This document shows, one piece after another, positions 1 through 12,900 of a stretch of 64,000 bases of DNA (its first letter is position 1; every line of letters starts with the position of its first letter). The position numbers were made by a program, and so were the translations under genes. The stretch is taken from positions 185,191,806-185,255,805 of the forward strand of contig NC_135502.1 of NCBI RefSeq assembly GCF_052857255.1. The letters are read 5' to 3'. This DNA is from Amblyomma americanum. Lineage: Eukaryota; Arthropoda; Arachnida; Ixodida; Ixodidae. The notes beneath the pieces are model-generated. The model had not been told where the DNA came from. It saw nothing but the letters and a program-made list of their open reading frames with translations, and searched no databases.

Positions 1-2236
1 AGGGCATGGTGGCACCGTGAGCGAGATGACGTTGAGGAACTATTTCGTCTTTTTGGTTCGATTGTTGGTTTTGTTCTACCTTGCTGCATTGCTCATGAAA
101 CGTCTGGATTACCGACAGCCACCTATAAAACTGAACAGATGTAACTCCGAGATTTACGATGCTACAAGAGACATCGACCAACACGCCATCAGCCCCTGTG
201 AGAACGGTACACTGCTGTCCACGGCCCTCGGAGTAACACGGGAGCCACTGCGACAGCGATGTCAAACTGCTTTAAACAGAGTCACACTCCGTTCAACGGA
301 GCGGGGCATGGTGGCACCGTGAGCGAGATGACGTTAAGGAAGTATTTCGTCTTTTTAGTTCAGATTGTTGGTTTTGTTCCACCAGGCTGCATTGCTCATA
401 AGAAGCCCTGGATTACCGACAGCGACCTGAAAACGCTGAACAGATGTAACTCCGAGAGTTACGATGCTACAAGGAACATCGAGCAACACGGCATCAGCCC
501 CTCTGCGAACCGTCTACCGTTGTCCACGGCCATCGGAGAACACGTGAGCCGTTGCGACAGCGACGTCAAACGGCTTGAAACAGAGACGCTCCGTTCATCG
601 GAACGGGGCATGGTGGCACCATGAGAGAGATGACGTTGATTAACTATTTCGTATTTTTAGTTCAGATTGTTTGTTTTGTTATACCTGGCTGCATTGCTCA
701 TGAGAACGCCTGGATTACCGACCACGGCCTCGAAACAATACATAGACGTAACTCCGAGAGTTACGATGCTACAAGGATCATCGAGCAACACGGCATCAGC
801 CCCTGTGGGAACAGGTCACCGCTGTCCCCGGCCCTCGGAGTAACATGGGAGCCGCTGCGACATCGACGTCAAACTGCTTTCAACAGAATCACGCTCCGTT
901 CTTCGGAATGGGTCATGGTGGAACCGTGAGCGAGATGACGTTGAGGAACTATTTCGTCTTTTTGGTTCAGATTGTTGGTTTTGTTCTACCTGGCTGTATT
1001 GCTCACGAGAACGCCTGGATTACTGACAGCGACCTGAAAATGCTGAACAGATGTAATGCCGAAAGTTACGATGCTAGAAGGGACATCGAGCAACACGGCA
1101 TCAGCCGTTGTGGGAACAGTTCTCGGAGTAACATAGGAGCCGCTGCGACATCGATGTCAAACTGATTAAAACAGAGTCACGCTCCGTTCATCGGAACGGG
1201 ACATTGTGGCAGCGTGAGCGACATGACGATGACCAACTCTTTCGTCTTTTTGGTTCAGATTGTTGGTTTTGTTCTACCTGGCTGCATTGCTCACGAGAAC
1301 GCCTGGATTACCGACAGCGACCTGAAAACGCTGAACAGATGTAATACCGAGAATTACGATGCTACAAGGAACATCGAGCAACACGGCATCAGCCGCTGTG
1401 GCAACGGTACACTGCTGTCCACGGCCCTCGGAGTAAAATGGGAGCCGGTGCGACATCGACGTCAAACTGCTTTAAACAGAGTCACGCTCCGTACATCGGA
1501 ACGGGACATGGTGGCAACGTGAGCGAGATGACGTTAAGGAACTATTTCGTCTTTTAAATCAGATTCTTGCTTTTTGTCCCCCTGGATGAATTGCTCATGT
1601 GAACGCCTAGATTACCGACAGCGACCTCAAAACGCTATACAGCTTTAATACCGAAAGTTACGATGCTGCAAGGAACATCGAGCAACACGGCATCAGCCCC
1701 TGTGGGAACGGTCCACCTCTTTTCACAGCCCTCGGAGTAAATGGTAGCCGCTGCGACATCGATGTCAAATTGCTTTCAACAGAATCACGCTCCGTTCATC
1801 GGAATGGGTTATGGTGGAACCGTGAGGGAGATGACGTTGAGGAACTATTTCGTCTTTTTGGTTCAGATTGTTTCTTTTGTTCTACCTGGCTGTATTGCTC
1901 ACGAGAACGCCTGGATTACTGACAGCGACCTGAAAATGCTGAACAGATGTAATGCCGAAAGTTACGATGCTAGATGGGACATCGCGCAACACGGCAGGAG
2001 CCCCTGTGGGAACAGTCCACCGCTTTCCCCGGCCCTCGGAGTAACATGGGAGCCGCTGCGACATCGACGTCAAACTGCTTTAAACAGAATCAAGCTACGT
2101 TCCTCGGAACGGGGCATGGTGGCGCTTTGAGCGAGATGACGTTGAGGAACTATTTCGTCTTTTTGGTTCAGATTGTTGGTTTTGTTCTATCTGGCTGCAT
2201 TGCTCGTGTGAACGCCTGGATTACCGACAACGACCT
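1..2236 (+). repeat. 305-bp satellite array, segment 1 (diverged units)
   Basis: About seven head-to-tail copies of a ~305-bp unit. The landmark GAGCGAGATGACGTT (or a close variant) recurs near 19, 323, 624, 928, 1217, 1522, 1827 and 2130, so the spacing is 290-306 bp. Each unit has a T-rich box (TTTCGTCTTTTTGGTTCAG), then TGGCTGCATTGCTCA, then the dyad GTAACTCCGAGAGTTAC, then GAGCAACACGGCATCAG, and ends in GGAACGGGGCATGGTGGCAC. Units here differ from each other more than units in the middle of the window do, with scattered substitutions and small indels. The segment ends inside a unit at ACGACCT, where a LINE is inserted. I see no host gene in it. Confidence 0.95.
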
Positions 2237-2270
2237 TTTATTTTTTTTTTACCGACAATGACCGACGCTG

Positions 2271-2341
2271 CATTTTCGGCAGCGGCGGCAGCACCCTGCA
2301 ATCACCGCTAATTTTCGGCACTGTCTCCACGTTGTCGCAGG
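2271..2341 (+). repeat. LINE 5' UTR direct repeat, copy 1
   Basis: A ~71-bp segment beginning CATTTTCGGCAGCGGCGGCA and ending CACGTTGTCGCAGG. It is nearly identical to 2554-2623, 282 bp downstream. The two differ by one T in the first T-run and a few substitutions. Such monomer-like 5' UTR repeats are known in some LINE families. Confidence 0.85.
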
Positions 2342-2553
2342 AATAGACGCTGGTTTAGGACATAGTAGTGCCTGCCGCTTCGGCCCGTGACGAGTTTCGC
2401 CATCGTGGTGAGCTGCAAGAAGGATCATCTGCCGACATTTTCGGAAGCTTTGACCAACCTGACCGGGCTGCCTCGTACTGCGGGACTACTGCGCAGGCGC
2501 CATTTTCAGCGGACCACATCAAGATAAATAGCGTGCCTTCCTGCGGCGGCGGT

Positions 2554-2623
2554 CATTTCGGCAGCGGCGGCAGCACCCTGCAATCACCGCTAGTTTTCGG
2601 CACTGTCTTCACGTTGTCACAGG
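2554..2623 (+). repeat. LINE 5' UTR direct repeat, copy 2
   Basis: Second copy of the segment at 2271-2341, ending CACGTTGTCACAGG just upstream of ORF1. The spacing to the first copy suggests a ~282-bp repeated leader monomer of which only part is recognisably duplicated. Confidence 0.85.
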
Positions 2624-2684
2624 TTAGTAATTAAGTCAAGCACTTTTCGCATAGTGCTGTTGCTGCTTCTGCTGCCGAAAAATT

Positions 2685-3592
2685 TTGCTCCTTGCAATGT
2701 CAATATTGTGTCCAACATGTCATCTGTCTATATCTGACGACTGTGTTGTAGAGTGTAGCGAATGTCGTCGCATGTATCATTTAGGAAAGTGTGCAGGAAT
2801 CACAGAAAAATCTTTCGAAGGTAAAAATCCTGCACAGAAGGAAACTTGGCGGTGTCCGCCCCGCCGTAGTCCGGGACCAGCTTCCGTAGAAAGTAATAAC
2901 CATGATAGTTCAGATATGAAAGCAATTCTGTCTTCCATTAACAAGAAGCTTGAAAGTCTTCCGATTTTGACAGAAAAGGTTCAAAAGATGGAGCATAGTC
3001 TACAGTTCATGTCAAACAAATTTGACGATCTTGAAAAACAATCAGTCGCCAGGACAATGAAATTAAAGAGCTAAGAAAGAAGGTAGCAGAACTGGAGCCA
3101 AAAGATGCTACTCGCGCAACCGCACAAAGTGATCTTGAGCGACAGACAAATGAGCTGGAATACAGAAGCAGAAGGCTGAACTTGGAAATTCATGGGGTCC
3201 GTGTAGTGCCGCATGAAAACCTGATTGCATCATTAAACACAGTCGCTGACAAACTTAAAGTTCCTCATGTAGTCGAACAGGACGTGGTATCTGTTTATAG
3301 GCTACCAGAAAGACCAGAGACAAAACCAGGAAAAATTGTTCGCTTTGTTCAGCAACAAATAAGGGATGCGTGGTTAACGAACAAAAGTAACCTGAAACAG
3401 TCTGACCCGATGGTTTTCATTCAAGAGAATCTGACGCGGCACTGGCGGGAACTGCTCCATGAATAAAAGAAAATGGCTAAGGATGAAGGCTACGAATACG
3501 TCTGGTATAGCCACGGTAAGGTTCTGGTGCGGAAGACGAAAGGAGCACGTGCTGTTCACATTGGGAGCTATGCTGACCTTAACCGACTCTAG
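2685..3592 (+). pseudogene. LINE ORF1 (PHD finger plus coiled coil), broken
   Basis: Remnant of the first LINE protein, thought to be a nucleic-acid-binding chaperone that packages element RNA. The N-terminal part shows a PHD-like zinc finger with ligands C9, C12, C24, C27, H32, C36 and C57. The expected last cysteine of the WRCPPC-type ending is Arg60, so the finger has lost a ligand. The real start may be Met5. Residues about 75-129 look like a coiled coil. The frame is lost around 3030-3055, where the protein continues in another frame (DNEIKELRKK, then NLEIHG near 3178). It then meets an in-frame TAA at 3464-3466, continues with a GYEYVWYSHGKVLVRK-like tail, and ends at TAG 3590-3592. The downstream ORF2 begins within about 30 bp. 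The copy has one frameshift and one nonsense codon. Confidence 0.85.
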
Positions 3593-3619
3593 ACAAGCTA
3601 ATCACCGTTATGTTCTTTT

Positions 3620-6509
3620 GTGAAAGTAACTTCAATGACAAATCGCTATTATTATCTGCCAAATGACCTAGACGACATTGTATGTCGGCTACCTCCTAAT
3701 TCATGCAGATGCGTGCACCTAAATGCGAGGTCGATTAGAAATAAAGTCTCGTGCTTAGAAGAGTTTTTCACTGAATTTTCATTCCAATACTCCGCCATAA
3801 TGCTGACTGAAACATGGAGCACTAACAAATGCGACGTCTTTAGACTGTCCAATTAGAGGAAATTTTATTTAAATCGCATGCACGGCCGTGGTGGGGGTAT
3901 TGCTTTGTTAGTTTACGAAAGCGTTGAATGTCAGCTGTTCGATTATTTTACCCAGACAAATCCTCATTATGAAATGCTTTGTGTAGGTGCAAACAATAAC
4001 GTGTTTTCAGTTTGTTATTGTCCACCAAATGGCGATATTGCAAAGTTTCTTGATTTTTATGATCAATTCCTTTCATATATGGCCGAAAATAAATATACAT
4101 TAATTGCTGGGGGAGACTTTAATATTGACGTCAGTTCTACAGGCTCTGTTAGCCGTGACTTTAATACTATCATACTGTCTAATGGTTTCATAATTACAAT
4201 TAACATACCCACGAGAGTGGCACTTGAATACGGGTCAGTCCTAGATCTTTTTATTACAAATTTGTCTGAGAATGATATTAGGTCAGGTGTTTTGTCATGT
4301 TGAATCAGTGACCATCTTCCAATATTTTTATGTGCGGAGCTATTGACACAAAGTAGAGCAAAGCCTCGAATAATAAAGTTTCAGTTAATTACACCTGTGG
4401 CGCTCAGTGCATTTCGTAACAGTCTATTGCAGGCAGATTGGAGCGATCTAAGAAAATTTCTTGACGCAAACAATGCTTACGATAAATTTATTACAATTTT
4501 CAAGCGATTATATCACTTGAATGTTTCGTTAAAAGAGCGCAGATTAAATTGCAAAACACGAAAACCATGGATAACGCCGGAGATGCGTCATCAAATGAAA
4601 ACAAGAGATAAACTTTACCAAACATTTCTACATACTCATTTACTGGAGGACTGGCTGGCCTTCAAGTCTTATCGTAACAAACTTACAAAACGCCTGCGAT
4701 CCGCGAGAACTCAGTATCAATCCACATATCTTGAAGTTCCTGGCAATCGTTCTGATGTACTGTGGTCTAGATTAAACACACTCCTTCATCGCGGCCATTG
4801 TACTGCCCCTGTTTCCAAACTAGAAGTAGACGGTATAGATATGGGTGGATCAGATTTGGCTGACGCATTTATTAATTTTTTCACTGTTATGAAAACGACC
4901 GGAACCCCGGTTGATGCGTGCGAATACGTAAGTGCTCACAACGCTCGGTCATTGTACTTGTGTCCTGTCACCGCCCACGAAGTCTTATCAACAATAAAAA
5001 GTATAAAAAATAGCGCCAGTTGTGATATCGACGGAATTCAAATACGTCCTGTCAAAGAGGTGTCTGGTGTTATCGCGCCGATTTTAGCCGTTATCTTTAA
5101 CATTTGTTTAACTAACTCTGTTTTTCCTTTAAATATGCAAATAGCAAAAGTGACCGTACTTTACAAAAAAGTTGACAGAAATAACTTTGGCAATTACAGA
5201 CCCGTGTCTATCTTGCCTGTGTTCTCAAAGGCCTTCGAAAAAATTCTGCACACTCAATTTTCAAGTCTCATTGATAAATATAATTTATTTACACCTAACC
5301 AATTTGGTTTTCGGAAAAATAAATCAGTTGAACTGGCGCTCGTGGAGCAACAAGAGTATATTCTTAAACAATTTGAAAATAAGACACTCGTTCTCGGTAT
5401 TATTATTGATTTTTCAAAGGCCTTTGATTTAGTAAACCATAAAATATTCTTGAAGAAATTGCATTGCTATGGTATTCGTGGACAAGCCCTAACGCTTATC
5501 GACTCTTATTTATCGAACAGACAGCAGGTCGTTCAGATAAGCGACTCTATTTCCGGAGTGAAACCTTTGCTGTGTGGAGTACCACAGTGCGGTATTCTAG
5601 GCCCACTATTATTTAATATCTATCTTAAAGAAATTGTAAATATAAATTGCGAGGCGAAATACTTAATATATGCTAATGATCCCAGCATACTTTTTCCGGG
5701 GCATGACATTCATGAGCTTATCAGAACTTGTAATCACACAATGAAAACACTAGAGTGATGGTCAGCGGCAAATGCTCTGCGTATTAAGGAAAATAAAACA
5801 AAAGCTGTTATATTCCGACCAAAAAATAAAATTATTCCACCTCATGAAAACATAGTACTGAGTACTAACACTATTGAAACAGTTGACCATTTTAAATGCC
5901 TGGGCATATTTTTTTTCCGCGAATATGAGTTGGGATTACCACGTAAGACATGTTCTGCAAAAATTAGCTCAGGTGACAGGTGTAATTGGTCGCCTTCGAT
6001 ACTTACTTCCAAAAGGAATCAAGCTTCTACTCTATCATTCGCTCTTTAGCTCTCATTTAAATTATTGCCACCTAGTATGGGGTACAAAGACGGCCACAAA
6101 TCTAAATCAAATATACTTGTTTCAGAAAAAATGTATTAGGCATATTTTCAATGCACCTTTTGCAGCATCTACTAATGTTTTATTCTGCATTTCAGGAATA
6201 GTTAAAATACACCAGACATAAAATTACACGTTAAGCAGAAAATTCAAATTTGAAACTTGTAAGAACATAAAAAATTTGAGTGTTCTGGCCAATTTAAGAA
6301 GTAGGCATTTAAATTATCCCACGCGTCATGGAGAAAAGTGGGAAGTAGACACAGTACGATTAAACTTCGGAAAAGAGCGCTTGTCTTACACTCTTCCGTC
6401 CCTCCTCAATCACTATGACCTTAACAATTTTGACTTATTTGATTGTTCATATCAGGATATCCGCAAGTTATACACAGTGATGTATAACTCTGATATTTCC
6501 ACTACTTAA
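3620..6509 (+). pseudogene. LINE ORF2 (AP endonuclease and reverse transcriptase), broken
   Basis: Remnant of the LINE polyprotein that nicks DNA and primes reverse transcription from the nick. The endonuclease domain shows LNARSIRNK (about 3719), LTETW, GGGIALLVY, GGDFNID (about 4112) and SDHLPI (about 4307). The reverse transcriptase shows YRPVSILP, FGFRKNKS, a DFSKAFD catalytic motif (about 5410), GVPQCGILGP and YAND where the family has YADD or FADD. The second catalytic aspartate is therefore replaced by asparagine. In-frame stops lie at 3854-3856, 4301-4303, 5756-5758 and 6219-6221. A frameshift lies in a T-run at about 5905-5918, after which a C-terminal region continues (LNYCHLVWG, then HLNYPTRH) and ends at 6507-6509. 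The copy is nonfunctional by several independent hits. Confidence 0.92.
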
Positions 6510-6945
6510 CACTGGTTATACTACAAACTTTGTCTCGTTTATCAAATCCATAGCCGTATTGAATTGTTTCATCTGGTTGTATGTAATTATCTGTAACAAA
6601 TTGATTTCTATATTGTATTTTCCTGTACATTCAGTGTATTTATTCTACACATTTTGTATTTTAATAGCATTTCAGATATTCATTTTTCTAAGAAACTGTT
6701 TTGTATTCATTTTTGACGACTGTAAAAACTGCCTTCTGTATTACCTTAGCATTTCCTTTACTTAGTGTGTGCCCTATAGTCTGTTAAGTTTCAATCTTTG
6801 ATTTATTTTACGGTAGGGTTGTTACCGCTCCGAAATTTTTTCATGGGGTTGTGGCCTAGTCAAGCTGTTCTGAAAAACAGCTTTTTGTCACAGTCCTTCT
6901 TTCTGTATCACTGACAGAATGAAAATAAAGATTGATTGATTGATT
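6510..6945 (+). other. LINE 3' UTR with polyadenylation signal and (ATTG)n tail
   Basis: A/T-rich non-coding end of the first LINE. AATAAA at 6924-6929 is followed directly by four ATTG units (6931-6946), replacing a poly(A) tail. Short microsatellite 3' ends are typical of CR1/L2-like elements. The open frame at 6559-6765 is low-complexity hydrophobic sequence arising from T-richness, and I do not regard it as a gene. Confidence 0.8.
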
Positions 6946-9900
6946 GACCTGAAAACGCTGAACAGATGTAACTCCGAGAGTTACGATGCTACAAGGAACA
7001 TCGAGCAACACGGCATCAAGCCCTGTGAGAACAGTCCACCGCTGTCCACGGCCCTCGGAGTGACATGGGAGCCACTTCTACATCGACGCCAAACTTCTTT
7101 AAACAGAGTCACGCTCCGTTCATCGGAACGGGGAAAATTTTTCACCGTGAGCAAGTTGACGTTTAGCAACAATTTCGTCTTTTTGTATCAGATTGTTGGT
7201 TTTGTTTCACCTGGTTGCATTGCTCACGAGAACGCCTGGATCACCGACAGCGACCTGTAAACGCTGAACAGATGTAATACCGAGAGTTACTACGCTACAA
7301 GGAACATCGACCAACACGGCATGAGCCCCTGCAGGAAGAGTTCTCGTAGTAACATTGGAGCCTCTGCGACATCGACGTCAAACTGCTTAAAACAGAGTCA
7401 GGCTCTGTACATCGGAACGGGGCATGATGGCACCGTGAGCGAGATGACGTTGAGGAACTATTTCGTCTTTTTGGTTCAGATTGTTGGCTTTGTTCTACCT
7501 GGCTGCATCGGTACGAGAACGCTAGGATTACTAAAAGCGACCTGAAAACGCTGAACAGATGTAACACCGAGAGTTACGATGCTACAAGGAACATCGAACA
7601 ACAGGCGTCAGCCCTTGCGGGAACGGTACACTGCTGTCCACGGCCCTCGTAGTAACATGTGAGCCGCTGCGACATCGACGTCAAACTGCTTTAAACAGAG
7701 TCACGCTGCGTACATCGTAACGGGGCATGGTGGCACCGTGAGCGAGATCACGTTGAGGAACTATTTCATATTTTTAGTTCAGATTGTTGGTTTTGTTATA
7801 CCAGGCTACATTGCTCATGAAAACGCCCGGATTATCAACCGCGACCTGAAAACACTAAACAGACGTAACTCCGAGAGTTACGATGCTACAAGGAACTTCG
7901 AGCAACGCGGCATCAGCCCCTGTGGCATCAGTACACCGCTGTCCTCGGCTCTCGGAGTAACATGGGAGCCGCTGCGACAGCGACATCAAACTGCTCTAAA
8001 CAGAGTCACGCTCCGTACATCGGAACGGAGCATGGTGGCCCCGTGAACGAGATGAGGTTGAGGAACAATTTCTTCTTTTTAGTTCACATTGTTGGTTTTG
8101 TTCTATCTGGCTGCATTGCTCGTGTGAACGCATGAATTACCGACAACGACCTATAAACGCTGAACAGATGTAACTCCGAGAGTTACGATGCTACAAGGAA
8201 CATCGAGCAACACGGCATCAGCGCCAATGGGAACAATTCTCGGAGTAACATGGGAGCCGCTGCGACATCGACGTCAAACTGCCTAAACCAGAGTCAAGCT
8301 CTGTACATCTGAACAGGGCATGGTGGCACAGTGACCGAGATCACGTTGAGGAACTATTTCGCCTTTTTGGTTCAGATTGTTGACTTTGTGCTACCTGGCT
8401 GCATCGGTCACGAGAACGCCTGGATTACTGACAGCGACGTGAAATCGCTGAACAGATGTAATACCGAGAGTTACAATGCTACAAGGAACATCGAGCAACA
8501 CGGCATCAGCCCCTCTGGGAACGGTACAGTGCTGTCCACGGCCCTCGGAGTTAGATGGGAGGCGCTGCGACATCGAAGTCAAACTGCTTTAAAGAGGTTC
8601 ACGCCCCGTTCATCTGAACAGGGCATGGTGGCCCCGTGAACGAGATGAGGTTGAGGAACAATTTCGTATTTATAGTTCCGATTGATGGTTTTGTTATACC
8701 TGGCTGCATTGCTCATGAGAACGCCTGGATTCCCGACCACGACCTGAAAACACTAAAGAGACATAACTCCGAGAGTTACGATACTACAAGGAACATCGAG
8801 CAACGCGTCATCAGCCCCTGTGGGAACAGTCCACCGCTCTCCTAAGCCCTCGGAGTAACATAGGAGCCGCTGCGACATTGACGTCAAAATGCTTTAAACA
8901 TAGTCACGCTCGCTTCATTGTAACGGGGCATGGTGGCACCGTGAGCGAGATGACGTTTAGGAACTATTTGGTCTTTTTGGTTCTGATTGTTGGTTTTGTT
9001 CCACCTGGCTGCATTGCTCATGAGAACTCCTGGATTACCGATAGCGACCTGAAAACGCTGAACAGATGTATCTCCGAGAGTTATGTTGTTACAAGGAACA
9101 TCGAGAAACATGGCATCAACCCCTGAGGGAACAGTCCACCGCTGTGCACGGGCCTCGGAGTAACATGGGAGCTGCTGCGACATCGACGTCAAACTGCTTG
9201 AAACCGAGTCACTCACTGTTCATCGGAACGGGGCATGGTGGTACCGTGAGCGAGAAGACGTTGAGGAACTATTTCGTGTTTTTGGTTCAGATTTTTGGTT
9301 TTGTTCCACCTGGCTGCATTGCTCATGAGAACTCCTGTATTACCGATAGCGACCTGAAAACGCTGAACAGATGTATCTCCGAGAGTTACGTTGTTACTAG
9401 GAACATCGAGCAACACGGCATCAGCCCCGGCGGGAACAGTCCACCGCTCTCCACAGCCCTCGGAGTAACATGGGAGCCGCTGCGACATCGACGTCAAACT
9501 GCTTTCAACAGAATCACGCTCCGTTCATCGGAACGGGCCATGGTGGCATGGTGAGCGAGATGACGTATAGGAACTATTTCGTCTTTTTGGTTCAGATTGT
9601 TGGTTTTGTTCTACCTGGCTGCATTGCTCTTGAGAACGCCTGGATTACTGACAGCGACCTGAAAATGCTGTACAGATGTAATAGCAAGAGGTACGATGCT
9701 ACAAGGAACATCGAGCAATACGGCATCAGCCCCTGTGGGATAAGTTCTCGGAGTAACATGGGAGCCGCTGCGACATCGAAGTCAAACTGCTTTAAACAGA
9801 TTCACGCTCAGTTCATCTGAACAGGGCATGGAGGCACCGTGAGCGAGATGACGTTGAGGAACTATTTCGTCTTTTTGGTTCAGATTGTTGGCTTTGTTCT

Positions 9901-12900
9901 ACCTGGCTGCATCGGTCACGAGAACGGCTGGATTACTAACAGCGACCTGAAAACGCTGAACAGATGTTACACCTAGAGTAACGATGCTACAAGGAACTTC
10001 GAGCAACAGGCATCAGCCCCTGCGGGATCGGCACACTGCTGTCCACGACCCTCGGAGTAACATGGGAGCCGCTGCGACATCGACGTCAAACTGCTTTAAA
10101 CAGAATCACGTTGCGTACATCGGAACAGGGCATGGTGGCACCGTGAGCGAGATGACATTGAGGAACTATTTCATGTTTTTAGTTCAGATTGTTGGTTTTG
10201 TTATACCAGGCTGCATTGGTCATGAGAACGCCTGGGTTATCGACCACGACCTGAAAACACTGAACCGACGTAACTCCGAGAGTTACGATGCTACAAGTAA
10301 CATCGAGCAACACGGGATCAGCCTCTGTGCGAACTGTCTACCGCTGCCCCCGGCCCTCGGAGTAACATAGGAGGCGCTGCGACATCGACGTCAAACTGCT
10401 TTAAACAGTCACGCTCCGTTCATCGGAACGGGGCATGGTGGCGCCTTGAGCGAGATGACGTTGAGGAACTATTTCGTCTTTTTGGTTAAGATTGTTTGTT
10501 TTGTTCATCCTGGCTGCATTGCTCATGAGAACGCCTGGATTACCAACAGCGACCTGAATACGCTGAACAGATGTAACTCCGAGAGTTACGATGCTACAAG
10601 TAACATCGAGCAACACGGGATCAGCCTCTGTGGGAACAGTCTACCGCTGTCCTTGGCCCTCGGAGTAACACGGGAGCCGCTGCGACATCGACGTCTAACA
10701 GCTTTAAACAGAGTCACACTCCGTACATAGGAGCGGGACATGGTGGCGCCGTGAGCGAGATGACGTTGATGAACTATTTCGTCTTTTTGGTTCAGATAGT
10801 TGGTTTTGTTCTACCTTTCTGCATTGCTCATGAGAACGCCAGGATTACCGACAGTGACCTGAAAACGCTGAACAGATGTAACTCCGAGAGTTACACTTGT
10901 CCACGACCCTCGGAGTAACATGGGAGCCGCTGCGACATCGACGTCAAACTGCTTTAAACAGAGTCACGCTGCGTACATCGGAACAGGGCATGGTGGCACC
11001 GTGAGCGAGATGACATTGAGGAACTATTTCATATTTTTAGTTCAGATTGTTGGTTTTGTTATACCAGGCTGCATTGGTCATGAGAACGCCTGGGTTATCG
11101 ACCACGACCTGAAAACACTGAACCGACGTAACTCCGAGAGATACGATGCTACAAGTAACATCGAGCAACACGGGATCAGCCTCTGTGGGAACAGTCTACC
11201 GCTGTCCATGGCCCTCGGAGTAACACGGGAGCCGCTGCGACATCGACGTCTAACAGCTTTAAACAGAGTCACACTCCGTACATAGGAGCGGGACATGGTG
11301 GCGCCGTGAGCGAGATGACGTTGATGAACTATTTCGACTTTTTGTTCAGATAGTTGGTTTTGTTCTACCTTGCTGCATTGCTCATGAGAACGCCAGGATT
11401 ACCGACAGCGACCTGAAAACGCTGAACAGATGTAACTCCGAGAGTTACGATGCTACAAGGAACATCGAGCAACACGGCATGAGCCCCGGCGGGAACAGTC
11501 CACCGCTCTCCACAGCCCTCGGAGTAATACGGGAGCTGCTGCGACATCGACGTCAAACTGCTTTAAAAAGAACCACGCTGCGTTCATCGAAACGGGGAAT
11601 ATTGGCGCCGTGAGCGAGATGACGTTGAGAAACTATTTCGTGTTTTTGGTTAAGATTGTTGGTTTTGTTCTACCTGGCTGCATTGCTCATGAGAATGCCT
11701 TGATTACCGACAGCGACCTGAAAACGCTTAACAGATGTAACTCTGAGAGTTACGATGCTACAAGGAACATCGAGCAGCACGGCATCAGCCCCTGTATGAC
11801 CAGTCAACCGCTGTGCACGGCCCTCGGAGTAACACTGCAGCAGCTGCGACATCGACGTCAAACTGGTTTAAATGCAGTCACGCTCCGTTCATCGGAACGG
11901 GGCATGGTGGCAGCGTGAACGGAATGACGTTGAGAAACTATTTCGTCTTTTTGGTTAAGATTGTTGGTTTTGTTCTACATGGCTGCATTGCTCATGAGAA
12001 CTACTGGATTACCGATAGCGACCTGAAAACGCAGAACAGATGTAACTCCGAGAGTTACGATGCTACAAGGAACATCGAGCAACACGGCATCAGCCCCAGC
12101 GAGAACAGTCCACCGCTGTCCATGGCCCTCGGAGTAACACGGGAGCCGCTGCGACATCGACGTCTAACAGCTTTAAACAGAGTCACACTCCGTACATCGG
12201 AACGGGACATGGTGGAACCGTGAACGAGAGGATGTTGAGGAACTATTTCGTCTTTTCAGTTCAGATTGTTGGTTTTGTTCCACCTGGCTGCATTGCTCGT
12301 GAGAACGCCAGGATTATCGACAGCGACCTGAAAACGCTGCGCAGATAACTCCGAGAGTTACGATGCTAAAAGGAACATCGAGCCACACGGCATCAGCCTC
12401 TGTGGGAACTGTCCACCGCTCTGCACAGCCATCGGAGTAACACGGGAGCCGCAGCGACATCGACGTCAAACTGCTTCAAAAAGAATCGAGCTGCGTTCGT
12501 CGAAGCGGGGAATATTGGCGCCGTGAGCGAGATGAATTTGAGGAACTGTTTCGTCTTTTTGGTTCAGGTTGTTGGTTTTGTTCTACCTTGCTGCAATGCT
12601 CATGAGACCGCCTGGATTACCGACAGCTTCTTGAAAACGCTGAGGAGATGTAACTCCGAGAGTTACGATGCTACAAGGAACATCGAGCAACACGGCATCA
12701 GCCCCTGTGGGAACAGTCAACCGCTGTGCACGGCCCTCGGAGTAACACTGGAGCAGCTGCGACATCCACGTCAAACTGTTTTAAACGGAGTCACGCTCCG
12801 TTCATCGGAACGGGGCATGGTGGCAGCGTGACCGAGATGACGTTGAGGAACTATTTCGTCTTTTTGGTTAAGATTGTTGCTTTTGTTCTACCTGGCGGCA

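Larger units (their letters stand above)
2237..2684 (+). promoter_or_regulatory. LINE 5' UTR, probable internal promoter region
   Basis: Non-coding leader between the insertion point and the first ORF. It opens with a T-run (2237-2250) and then a GC-rich stretch containing two copies of a ~70-bp segment (2271-2341 and 2554-2623). By analogy with other LINEs, the 5' UTR should carry an internal promoter. I see no TATA box and cannot define a start site. A short open frame at 2368-2634 crosses the second repeat copy and resembles nothing I recognise. Confidence 0.5.
2237..6945 (+). mobile_element. CR1/L2-group non-LTR retrotransposon, nearly full length, inactive
   Basis: A 4.7-kb LINE inserted into one satellite unit. 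The left satellite stops at GACCT (2232-2236) and resumes at GACCTGAAAACGCTG (6946 on), which gives a clean split of one unit with a possible 5-bp target duplication, GACCT. In order it has a GC-rich 5' UTR with a repeated segment, an ORF1 with a PHD-type zinc finger and coiled coil, an ORF2 with an apurinic endonuclease and reverse transcriptase, an A/T-rich 3' UTR, AATAAA at 6924-6929, and four ATTG repeats. Proteins with PHD-finger ORF1 and this RT type occur in CR1/L2-like elements of arthropods. The clade assignment is inferred. Both ORFs carry several stops or frameshifts, so the copy is dead. Its A/T-rich composition differs sharply from the satellite. Confidence 0.9.

Noticed and set aside
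17..2261. Tandem family of ~102-residue protein genes on the + strand
   Set aside because: The frames repeat every ~305 bp because the DNA does. The unit is 3n+2, most starts need GTG, and many units have stops or indels. No promoter, intron structure or known homologue is visible. I describe them as satellite.
2368..2634. An 88-residue gene upstream of LINE ORF1
   Set aside because: It spans the GC-rich repeated leader and has no recognisable domain. It is better explained as 5' UTR.
6559..6765. Small hydrophobic membrane protein
   Set aside because: It lies in the A/T-rich 3' UTR of the first LINE. The hydrophobicity follows from T-richness.
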